From assembly GCF_000265365.1 (NCBI RefSeq), contig NC_018011.1, positions 1,612,001 to 1,676,000 of the forward strand: a stretch of DNA of 64,000 nucleotides, given 5' to 3'. The first letter of the stretch is position 1. Every line of letters starts with the position of its first letter. The notes below the pieces were generated by a model. The model was not told the origin of the DNA. It searched no databases and was given only the letters and a program-made list of their open reading frames with translations. The translations under genes and the position numbers were made by a program. The stretch is from Alistipes finegoldii DSM 17242 (GTDB lineage Bacteria > Bacteroidota > Bacteroidia > Bacteroidales > Rikenellaceae). Below are positions 26,342 through 33,558 of the stretch, piece after piece.

Positions 26342-26443
26342 TCTCAACAAAATCTCAACAAGCCAAAAGAGAAGTTGAGAGACCACCGACACCCGTTTGT
26401 TGATTTCTCTTTTGGCGAGTGGTTTGTTGAGAAGATGTTGAGA
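26342..26443. repeat. Iteron-like boxes in a large palindrome (candidate replication origin or operator)
   Basis: TCTCAACAA occurs at 26342-26350 and 26353-26361, 11 bp apart. The inverted form occurs at 26424-26432 (TTGTTGAGA) and 26437-26443 (GTTGAGA), with a further copy at 26374-26380. Inside, GCCAAAAGAGAA (26362-26373) pairs exactly with 26405-26416. It lies between helicase and primase genes. A 77-codon frame across it (26297-26530) is not supported as a gene. Confidence 0.6.
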
Positions 26444-26526
26444 GGTTACGAGGCTGTATATAAATATATTACATTGACAATTCATCAAATCAACAAATTT
26501 TCATCAACTTCAAAACCGTATGTAAT

Positions 26527-27498
26527 ATGACAATCCAAGATGTAAAGCAAATCAAACTGGCAGACTATCTGCAAAGTCTGGGCTATACGCCTGTAAAGCA
26601 ACAAGGCAAGAACCTGTGGTATAAATCACCGCTACGGGAAGAAACGGACGCATCGTTCAAGGTAAACACCGAGCTTGAAAAATGGTACGACTTCGGCATC
26701 GGCAAAGGCGGAAACATCCTCGCATTGGCAGCGGAACTCTACCGTTCGGAAGATGTAGCCTATCTGCTGAAACGCATAGGGGAGCGGACAGCATACATCC
26801 GCCCTGCATCGTTCTCTTTTGGCAGACAGCATTCCGACAATCAGCCTTATCAGGGATTAAGGGTTGGTGAGTTGTCCTCTCCTGCTCTTATAGCCTATCT
26901 GCAAGAAAGGGGAATAAACATCGGACTTGCCAAAAGAGAATGCAGGGAGCTTCGGTTTATGAATGCCGACAAACCCTATTTTGCCATCGGCTTTCCGAAC
27001 ATGGCAGGAGGATATGAAGTGCGCAACAGATACTTCAAGGGATGTGTCGCCCCGAAAGACATCACCCATATCCGACAGCAGGACGGACAACGATGTATGT
27101 GTTACCTGTTCGAGGGGTTCATGGATTACCTCTCATTCCTTACCATCCGAGTAAGAAACAATCCGCAATACCCACGATTGGACACGCAGGACTATGTCAT
27201 ACTGAACTCCGTTTCCAATCTTGCGAAAGCGGAAAGCATATTGGAGACCTACACCCGAATCGGCTGTTTCCTTGATAACGACACGGCTGGACGGAGCACC
27301 TGCAAGAAGCTGAAAGAGAAGTTCGGGGAACGGCTGCTTGATAAGTCGCTGTACTATCGTGATTATAAGGACTTGAACGACTACCTGTGCGGTAAGCCCT
27401 TGTCCCAATCGGCAGAGCCGATAAAGGAGAAAAAGCAAGTCCAATCCGAAAGACGGATGATGCAGCCACCGAAAAAGAAAGGGGGATTTCATCTGTAA
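26527..27498 (+). CDS. Toprim-domain DNA primase of the mobile element
   Basis: 323 residues. The N-terminal part resembles the CHC2-type primase zinc-finger region, but the Cys ligands are not evident (YKSPLREETDASFKVNTELE, then WYDFGIGKGGN). The C-terminal Toprim domain shows LFEGFMDYLSFL (catalytic Glu), ILNSVSNLAKA and GCFLDNDTAGRS (DxD). Such proteins prime the transferred single strand or element replication. It lies between the helicase gene and the candidate oriT. Confidence 0.82.
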   Translation: MTIQDVKQIKLADYLQSLGYTPVKQQGKNLWYKSPLREETDASFKVNTELEKWYDFGIGKGGNILALAAELYRSEDVAYLLKRIGERTAYIRPASFSFGRQHSDNQPYQGLRVGELSSPALIAYLQERGINIGLAKRECRELRFMNADKPYFAIGFPNMAGGYEVRNRYFKGCVAPKDITHIRQQDGQRCMCYLFEGFMDYLSFLTIRVRNNPQYPRLDTQDYVILNSVSNLAKAESILETYTRIGCFLDNDTAGRSTCKKLKEKFGERLLDKSLYYRDYKDLNDYLCGKPLSQSAEPIKEKKQVQSERRMMQPPKKKGGFHL

Positions 27499-27519
27499 TA
27501 TGCACGTCCGCTCTCCCAA

Positions 27520-27721
27520 GGTATTTAGACAGAAATACCATAGCTTAATAGAGCGTTTTCTTCACGCATTACTCCGTAACGCTAAAAACACCCTATCGAG
27601 CCAAAGGGAAATCCCTTTGGAAACCCTGTGCAAACGAGAGCAGAAGCCAAACTCGTTTGGATTATGCCGAGTGCAGCAATGGTTCATTTGCATAATAAAC
27701 CCTGTGAGCCGATGTCACAGG
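27520..27721. other. Candidate origin of transfer (oriT) region
   Basis: A hairpin-rich, non-coding 266-base gap before the relaxase gene. Stems: GGTATTT 27520-27526 / 27533-27539; AGCGTT 27552-27557 / 27578-27583; CCAAAGGGA 27601-27609 / 27612-27620; CAAACGAG 27631-27638 / 27652-27659; CCTGTGA 27701-27707 / 27715-27721. The word AAACCCTGTG occurs at 27621-27630 and 27697-27706. MobV elements usually carry oriT directly upstream of mob; which hairpin holds the nick site is unknown. Confidence 0.5.
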
Positions 27722-27764
27722 CAGAGAGAAGAGACATAACGATAACCGCAAAAATAGAAATAAT

Positions 27765-29072
27765 ATGGGATATTTTTCATTGGACATAAAGAAAGCAAAG
27801 GGTACATCGGACACCACGCAGTCCGACCATATAGAGAGAAAGATAATACCTAAAAACGCCGACCCGACAAGAACGCATCTGAACAGGGTGCTTGTCGAAT
27901 ACCCCAATGGCGTTCACGGCAGGGATGAAGCGATTGCCCACAGGCTGAACACGGCAGGCATCAGACGGAAAATCACACACGACCAAGTCCGTGTCGTTCG
28001 GGTGGTTTTGTCGGGTACGCACGAGGACATGATGAACATACAGGAAAAAGGAGAACTCGATGAATGGTGCAGCGACAGCATCCAATGGCTGCAAGCCACA
28101 TTCGGCAAAGACAATGTGGTTGCCGCACATCTACACATGGACGAGAAGACTCCGCACATCCACGCAGCCGTTGTTCCCATCGTGACGGGTGAAAGGCGCA
28201 AAGCCAAGAAAGAACAGGCTGATGGCAAGCGCAAGTACCGCAAGAAAACAAATTCCGTCCGTTTGTGTGCCGATGACCTGTTCAACCGCCAGACCCTGGT
28301 CGCCTACCACGACAATTACGCAAGGGTGATGGCGAAATACGGATTGCAGCGTGGGGTACGGGGTTCGGAAGCACGGCACACCACCACCATGCAGTATTAT
28401 AGGGACTTGAAAAAGAAGAATGAAGTCCTCGAAACTGAAACCAGACTGTTGCAGGAGAAGAAAGCCAAGGCGCAGGAGGAACTGAAGCAGGTGAAAGCGG
28501 AAATCCGTACCGACAAGCTCAAAAGCGCAGCCACCGATACGGCAACCGCCCTTGCAAGCAGTGTGGGCTCTCTTTTCGGAAGTGGAAAGATGAAATCGTT
28601 GGAACGCAGGAACGAGGACTTGCAAGACCGCATCCTTGAACTTGAAGACGAAGCCCGACAACGGGAACGGCAACAAGCCAAGCAGATACAGGAGATAAGA
28701 AACGCTTACGAGCAACAGCACCGCAAGCTGTCGGAGTTTGCGGATTTTGTCAGACGCTACTTTCCGTATGTGGAGAAGCTGATGCCCGTGATAAGTTTCC
28801 TGCGTGAACGTTTGGGCTTTAATGACGGGATAATCAGAAGACTGTGCGAGTTCAAGGAGGTCGGGATAAAAGGCGAACTCTATTCTTCCGAATTTAACCG
28901 AAGTTTTGATACCCGACATTCCGTCTGCTCCATCAAACAGGATGAAAACGGTAAATTCGATTTCAAGATAGACGGGGTTTCACACGTGAGCTGGTTCAGA
29001 AAGAAGATGAATGAGTTCAGAGAAGCTATCGGAATACCGAAGCCAAGACAGAATAGAAGTATGAAACTGTAA
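27765..29072 (+). CDS. MobV-family relaxase (Pre/Mob)
   Basis: 435 residues. The N-terminal relaxase domain (about 1-200) has the metal-binding motif HLHMDEKTPHIH (His122/124, Asp126-Glu127, His131/133) of the Pre/Mob family. A long coiled coil runs from about residue 220 to 330 (LETETRLLQEKKAKAQEELK and onward). The C-terminal part contains PYVEKLMPVISFLRERLGF. It nicks oriT and leads the single strand into a helper conjugation channel. A strong terminator follows directly. Confidence 0.92.
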   Translation: MGYFSLDIKKAKGTSDTTQSDHIERKIIPKNADPTRTHLNRVLVEYPNGVHGRDEAIAHRLNTAGIRRKITHDQVRVVRVVLSGTHEDMMNIQEKGELDEWCSDSIQWLQATFGKDNVVAAHLHMDEKTPHIHAAVVPIVTGERRKAKKEQADGKRKYRKKTNSVRLCADDLFNRQTLVAYHDNYARVMAKYGLQRGVRGSEARHTTTMQYYRDLKKKNEVLETETRLLQEKKAKAQEELKQVKAEIRTDKLKSAATDTATALASSVGSLFGSGKMKSLERRNEDLQDRILELEDEARQRERQQAKQIQEIRNAYEQQHRKLSEFADFVRRYFPYVEKLMPVISFLRERLGFNDGIIRRLCEFKEVGIKGELYSSEFNRSFDTRHSVCSIKQDENGKFDFKIDGVSHVSWFRKKMNEFREAIGIPKPRQNRSMKL

Positions 29073-29077
29073 ATCAA

Positions 29078-29116
29078 AAAAATCCGTGATAGTAGAATGG
29101 TATATCACGGATTTTT
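29078..29116 (+). terminator. Intrinsic terminator after the relaxase gene
   Basis: A 14-bp stem (AAATCCGTGATA core, 29078-29091 with 29103-29116) with A tracts before and T tracts after the stem, so it can serve both strands. Confidence 0.8.
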
Positions 29117-29168
29117 CATACTTTTGTATTGGATTGAGGCAACTCTTTCCAAGACATACGAAAAAAAG

Positions 29169-29338
29169 AAGAAGCGTTATGCTTATCTTGTACTTGAAAA
29201 CGTAGGAAATTTTCAATTAGATGCAAGGATAGCATAGTGGTTCTCACGCATATAGCGTGGGCTGCTATTGTTACATCTGCATCTATGGTTTCCTACGACC
29301 TTCAAGTAAAGAATGTGGCATACAGTTCCACGCTTCTT
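29169..29338. ncRNA. 170-nt nested foldback (structured RNA or single-strand DNA signal)
   Basis: Six nested helices fold onto one another: 29169-29176/29331-29338 (AAGAAGCG), 29191-29198/29301-29308 (TACTTGAA), 29201-29209/29289-29297 (CGTAGGAAA), 29219-29225/29278-29284 (AGATGCA), 29229-29234/29263-29268 (ATAGCA), 29245-29249/29255-29259 (CACGC). Every arm is perfectly paired and the gaps are small. There is no reading frame. It lies between the relaxase terminator and the first cargo gene. It could be an RNA of the cargo system, a single-strand origin used after transfer, or a palindromic mini-element. Strand and transcription are unknown. Confidence 0.6.
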
Positions 29339-29386
29339 TAATAGGTTAAATTCCTTTGGGAACTGGAGATTAAAAAAATGTAGTGT

Positions 29387-29884
29387 ATGAGCGTAATAAA
29401 AAAATGGTTATTAGCTATTTGTGCCATTATATTAATGAATGGATGTGCACCACTTCGAATGCCTGTAATAGTGAGGAATGCTCCTATTGAAATGTATAAA
29501 TACGCATACATTTCCCCAACAAAGGAATTGACATCAAGCACAGGAGGTACATATGGTGGGCAATACGGTATCTATGGTTCTTCAACCACCAAAAGTGTTA
29601 ATCCAAGTGATGTAATAGCAGGAATACTAATAAAAGAAGGATATATCATATTACCCGAACTTAAACCCGAATTATCTAATGAAACTCTAATCGTCAATTA
29701 TGGTGAGAGTGGCAGGCGTAATAGAGGTTTAGGTTACACAATAGAAGTAACTATACAGTTTAGCTCTGCAAAAACTAATGAAATGATATGTTCTTGTACA
29801 GCAGAAGGACAAGGCGAAACAGAAGCTGATGATATCCGTCAAGCCATTAGAAGAGCCTTAACAAGTTTATTCCCTGAGAAATAA
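29387..29884 (+). CDS. Small cargo lipoprotein, unknown function
   Basis: 165 residues. An N-terminal lipoprotein signal (KKWLLAICAIILMNGC, Cys about residue 20) is followed by a compact domain with no motif that I recognise; a Gly/Ser/Tyr-rich stretch (TGGTYGGQYGIYGSS) and a C-terminal helical segment DDIRQAIRRALTSLF are visible. The gene is AT-rich compared with the chromosome and is first in a co-directional run with the next lipoprotein and the helicase-like gene, so these may act together. Confidence 0.7.
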   Translation: MSVIKKWLLAICAIILMNGCAPLRMPVIVRNAPIEMYKYAYISPTKELTSSTGGTYGGQYGIYGSSTTKSVNPSDVIAGILIKEGYIILPELKPELSNETLIVNYGESGRRNRGLGYTIEVTIQFSSAKTNEMICSCTAEGQGETEADDIRQAIRRALTSLFPEK

Positions 29885-29903
29885 CCCAATAATACGACAG
29901 ATT

Positions 29904-30563
29904 ATGAAAAAGTTTTTAGTATTATCCGCTTTAGTTATAACTTCTTGTACACTCTCTAACGAGGAAAAAGCTGAGAAATTGGTTAAAGAGACGCTTAAAG
30001 ACTATCTCTATCACCCTGATTCTTATGAGCCAATATCAACAAGAGTTGATAGTATGTTTATTGATGTAACTACTATCGAGCCTATTATGAAAATTAGCGA
30101 TGAAATCAAGAATTTGATATCTAAAATAAATCGCTGTGAGAGAAAAATTGAATCAGCAGAATCTTCTATGGATATTTTTGCCCCCAATGGTTATTCTTCT
30201 CAATACTCTCGTGGAGAGTATTCACGAGCAAAAAAAGAAAAGGAAGAAGCCAAATCTGATTTGAACAAATACACCAAGAAACTTTCAGAACAACTTGCTT
30301 TTCTAAAAGAAAATGTCGCTAAATATCACAAAGGAGAATTTACAGGTTGGGCAGTAAGCCATAGATTTAGGAGTCTTAATGGAGCAGGCTCAATGACCAT
30401 TCCGGGAGAAATGATTTTCTTTTGCGATGAAGAATTTACAACTTGTGGGGGTTATGAAACAGATAAGTTTGAGGACTTCGTAAAAATTTTAAACGCAGTA
30501 GATGAAGCAACTTCGGATGAAGATGTAATAGATTATTTTAAAGAAAATAATTTTTTGCTATAA
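29904..30563 (+). CDS. Second cargo lipoprotein with coiled-coil region
   Basis: 219 residues, 19 bases after the preceding gene. Lipoprotein signal MKKFLVLSALVITSC (Cys15). About residues 65-140 are strongly charged and helical (for example EYSRAKKEKEEAKSDLNKYT), a probable coiled coil. The C-terminal ~70 residues contain GWAVSHRFRSLNG, then FFCDEEFTTCGGYE, like a small folded domain. No enzyme motif. Low GC. The tight spacing suggests an operon with both neighbours. Confidence 0.7.
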   Translation: MKKFLVLSALVITSCTLSNEEKAEKLVKETLKDYLYHPDSYEPISTRVDSMFIDVTTIEPIMKISDEIKNLISKINRCERKIESAESSMDIFAPNGYSSQYSRGEYSRAKKEKEEAKSDLNKYTKKLSEQLAFLKENVAKYHKGEFTGWAVSHRFRSLNGAGSMTIPGEMIFFCDEEFTTCGGYETDKFEDFVKILNAVDEATSDEDVIDYFKENNFLL

Positions 30564-30593
30564 ATTCCGTATTTCCGTAGTACGCTAATTTTT

Positions 30594-33245
30594 ATGCAAA
30601 GCAAATATTATCAACTGCTTTTTTTTAATATGCAATGGGCGTTTATTTTGGTTATTTGTATAATTGCTATTTCGGTTATTGTAATAGCGATGGTACGAAC
30701 ACGCCTAAAAAACAAATCCAAAGAGCTTGCAGAAAAGCTAAACCATATATCTGCATATAGCGAGAAATCAAATTATGAGCAAGCAAGAGAGAGATTATCG
30801 GCTCTTAATGAGAGGGCGTTTATAGATATTCCCTCAGACTTGAATAATGGCTTTTCTGGCAGGGTAATCTCCGCAACGCAAGAAAAAAATTTCATCAATC
30901 ATTATAAGGTACATTTCCAAGAGGCATATTCACTTCTGAAGAAACTTGAAGCCTTTAACATCACTCCATCAGAAACCATATCCAAATTCATTAACGACTT
31001 TGGAAGAATCAACAAACTTGTAAAACAACATAATGATGGTGTTATAACCTTTCTACTTGACACGCACAGGGACTTTTTCGACCATTGCCTAAAATACCCA
31101 TTAGACAAGCAACAAAGACGCTCAATAGTTTCAGAAGAGGATAATTGTTTAGTAGTCAGCAGTGCAGGTAGTGGTAAAACCTCTTCAATTGTCGGTAAGG
31201 TTAAATATCTCACCGAAATCAAGGGTATCGCACCTGAAAGAATTTTACTTATCAGTTATACCAACAAAGCAGCAGCCGAACTAACCGAAAGAATGGCGAC
31301 CAATGGATTGAAAGGTTACACATTCCATAAGTTAGCCATTGATATTATAGGCAAAACAACAGGCACAAAACCATCGATTTGCGACAATACAGATTCATTG
31401 TTTGTTAATATATATCACAAATTGTTAGATAAATCGTCTTTCAAAAAAAGTATAGTGGAATACTTTGTTGATTACCAAACGAATGAAGCCGATTGGGAAC
31501 AACGCAAGAATGAAAGACGAGAGCAATTATCAGAGCAAAAGAATGTGCAGCTAAAGGCGATGTTCCCCGATATGGACGGCAGAGCCATATATGTGAGAAG
31601 TGAACAAGAACAAAAAATATGCTTTGCTTTGTCCTCGCTGGGAGTGAAATTCAGATATGAAGAACCATACGAACATCAATTAGCAGATGAGATGCACTCA
31701 CAATATCGTCCCGACTTCTCAATATATTTTAAGCAAGGAGGAGTAACCAAACGCATCTATCTTGAACATTTCGGAGTTGATGAACACGGGCTTGTTCCTG
31801 CTTGGTTCGCAAAAGACAAGGGTATAACCTACGAAGAAGCCAATCAGAAATACAATGATGGTATAACTTGGAAAAAAGCGGCTCACGAGAAATTTGGTAC
31901 ACAACTTTTAGTGACATCAAGTGCAGATTTCCATTATTCTGATATTAGGGATAAACTCCGTAAACTATTAGCTGAAGCAGGTGTACCAATTCAAGAAAAG
32001 ACCGATGAGGAGTTATACGATTTAGTACTACCCAAAGGTAGCAAGCAGGAAAAGGCGTTTATACGACTTGTTGTTACTTTCGTTACATTGGTAAAATCAA
32101 GTTGTAAATCAGTTAAAGAGGTTTTGAAACAAGCCAAAAATGCAGATGATGAACGAAGTGTGTTTATCATCAAGAATATATTTCAACCTGTATATGAACA
32201 CTACATAAATGCGTTAAGCGATAGTGACCAAATTGATTTTACCGATGCTATTCTTCAAGCCACTGAGATATGTCGTACTTCACACCCTGTTGAATATGAT
32301 TATATCATAGTGGATGAGTTTCAAGATATTTCTGTTGACCGTTACAACTTCTTGAAAGTATTGCGAGAGGGTAATCCTCCTGCAAAGTTGTATTGTGTGG
32401 GTGATGATTGGCAGTCTATTTATCGTTTTTCGGGAAGTGATATGGCTCTATTCAATCAATTCCCCGAATATTTTGGAGCAACGGAGATAAACAAGATTGA
32501 AACTACATACAGGTTTGGAGAGCCTTTGGTTTCTTTATCGTCGAACTTTATACAACGCAATAAAGCCCAAATACAAAAGAATATCCATTCGTTCAGCTCA
32601 GAAATGAGAACCGAGTTGGAATTCTATGCTTATGATAGACGAGATTACTGCAATACGATAGGGCAACTTGTGGCTTCTATTCCATCGGATAAATCAATAT
32701 TCCTATTGGGGCGTTACTCTTTTGATGATTACTACCTCTCTTTTATGTACCAATCAATTAAAGAGGGTAATAGATTCTACTATGTGATAGGAGGACGAAA
32801 AATAGAGTTTTTAACCGTACATAAGTCAAAAGGTCTTGAAGCGAATTATGTAATACTCTTACAATGCAATAAAGATACATACGGTTTCCCATCACAGGTG
32901 AGTGACGACCCTGTGCTTAACTATGTGCTCACTAAGAGCGACCAATTCCCATACGGAGAAGAAAGAAGATTATTCTATGTTGCAATAACAAGGGCTAAGA
33001 TAAAAACGCTTGTATTATACGATAAGCGTTTCCCGTCTGTATTTGTGGATGAATTCTTGCACCCCGAAAAGGTGTCAGAAGAAAGCTATGTAAAGCACCC
33101 TAACGCCAATAAAAGATGGACAAGAAGAGCAGACCAATTTTTATTGAAACTGCACAATGAAGGTAAGAGTGTCAAATATATTGCAAACAAAATGGGTAGA
33201 AGTCAAACTTCGATTGTAATGCGATTAAACAAACTAAACAAATAG
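30594..33245 (+). CDS. Membrane-anchored UvrD/helicase IV-like protein with nuclease-like insert
   Basis: 883 residues. One N-terminal TM segment (about 14-34), then a helical stretch. The superfamily 1A helicase core has Walker A SSAGSGKTSS (189-198), VDEFQDIS (573-580), GDDWQSIYRFSG (603-614), HKSKGLE (743-749) and RRLFYVAITRAK (791-802), closest to helicase IV (HelD). An insert at ~330-395 reads EQEQKICFALSSLGVKF, then YRPDF and IYLEHFG (Asp374, Glu391), a PD-(D/E)xK/Vsr-like pattern in which the usual Lys is not evident. The last ~45 residues look like a small HTH (VKYIANKMGRSQTSIV). Mobile-element location, membrane anchor and two lipoproteins upstream suggest a defence or entry-control role; that is inference. 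Confidence 0.85.
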   Translation: MQSKYYQLLFFNMQWAFILVICIIAISVIVIAMVRTRLKNKSKELAEKLNHISAYSEKSNYEQARERLSALNERAFIDIPSDLNNGFSGRVISATQEKNFINHYKVHFQEAYSLLKKLEAFNITPSETISKFINDFGRINKLVKQHNDGVITFLLDTHRDFFDHCLKYPLDKQQRRSIVSEEDNCLVVSSAGSGKTSSIVGKVKYLTEIKGIAPERILLISYTNKAAAELTERMATNGLKGYTFHKLAIDIIGKTTGTKPSICDNTDSLFVNIYHKLLDKSSFKKSIVEYFVDYQTNEADWEQRKNERREQLSEQKNVQLKAMFPDMDGRAIYVRSEQEQKICFALSSLGVKFRYEEPYEHQLADEMHSQYRPDFSIYFKQGGVTKRIYLEHFGVDEHGLVPAWFAKDKGITYEEANQKYNDGITWKKAAHEKFGTQLLVTSSADFHYSDIRDKLRKLLAEAGVPIQEKTDEELYDLVLPKGSKQEKAFIRLVVTFVTLVKSSCKSVKEVLKQAKNADDERSVFIIKNIFQPVYEHYINALSDSDQIDFTDAILQATEICRTSHPVEYDYIIVDEFQDISVDRYNFLKVLREGNPPAKLYCVGDDWQSIYRFSGSDMALFNQFPEYFGATEINKIETTYRFGEPLVSLSSNFIQRNKAQIQKNIHSFSSEMRTELEFYAYDRRDYCNTIGQLVASIPSDKSIFLLGRYSFDDYYLSFMYQSIKEGNRFYYVIGGRKIEFLTVHKSKGLEANYVILLQCNKDTYGFPSQVSDDPVLNYVLTKSDQFPYGEERRLFYVAITRAKIKTLVLYDKRFPSVFVDEFLHPEKVSEESYVKHPNANKRWTRRADQFLLKLHNEGKSVKYIANKMGRSQTSIVMRLNKLNK

Positions 33246-33370
33246 TCGAACTTTTTCTTTGATGTACCTTGTGTGCATCGGACTATTCTATTATTTTTGT
33301 ACACAGAAACGAGTTACTTGAAAGCAATTCAAGGTAGAACGCAGCAGATTGTACCGTTGCCAAGTCGTTA

Positions 33371-33383
33371 CCTCAAAAACGGG
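33371..33383 (+). repeat. Candidate right attachment repeat
   Basis: Partner of 22893-22906 (nine exact bases AAAAACGGG plus CCTC). If correct, 33384-33558 is original chromosome. Confidence 0.35.
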
Positions 33384-33516
33384 TAATTATCCCAAAGTCC
33401 TTTGTATAAGGTACTAACAGAAGTTTTCCAGAATTACATAAATATTTTAGAAATCTGTTATTCCGATAACAGAAAAAATGATGCGGAACCGGGTCCGGAA
33501 GGCCGGAAATCCTTCC

Positions 33517-33533
33517 GCCGGCGCTTCGCCGGC
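33517..33533 (-). terminator. Hairpin after the patatin gene
   Basis: GCCGGCG (33517-33523), loop CTT, CGCCGGC (33527-33533), 25 bases after the patatin stop on the minus strand. There is no strong T tract directly after it; the T-rich hairpin at 33455-33474 may complete termination. Confidence 0.4.
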
Positions 33534-33558
33534 AGGGGCCGCTCCACCCCGCGGGCCG

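Larger units (their letters stand above)
22893..33383 (+). mobile_element. Integrative mobilizable element, ~10.5 kb
   Basis: The block runs from a tyrosine integrase through helicase, primase and MobV relaxase to cargo genes. It has clearly lower GC and different codon use from both flanks, most marked from 29.1 to 33.4 kb. There are no genes for a mating pore, so transfer would need a helper conjugative element. The limits are set at a short imperfect direct repeat and are uncertain by up to ~150 bases; the GC change on the right side comes at about 33480. Similar gene sets are known from Bacteroides mobilizable elements (NBU- and Tn4555-like). Confidence 0.75.
33246..33558. other. AT-rich intergenic region at the right end of the mobile element
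   Basis: No gene seen. A TAnnTTTG-like element (TATTTTTG, ~33291-33298) could start a short plus-strand transcript. A small hairpin lies at 33455-33474 (TCTGTTAT, TCCG loop, ATAACAGA). GC rises sharply after about 33480. Confidence 0.4.

Noticed and set aside
26297..26530. 77-codon plus-strand frame between helicase and primase genes
   Set aside because: It runs through the palindromic double-box region, overlaps the primase start and has no recognisable content.
29169..29338. Retron ncRNA
   Set aside because: The nested arms recall msr-msd with a1/a2 ends, but no reverse transcriptase gene is present in the element.
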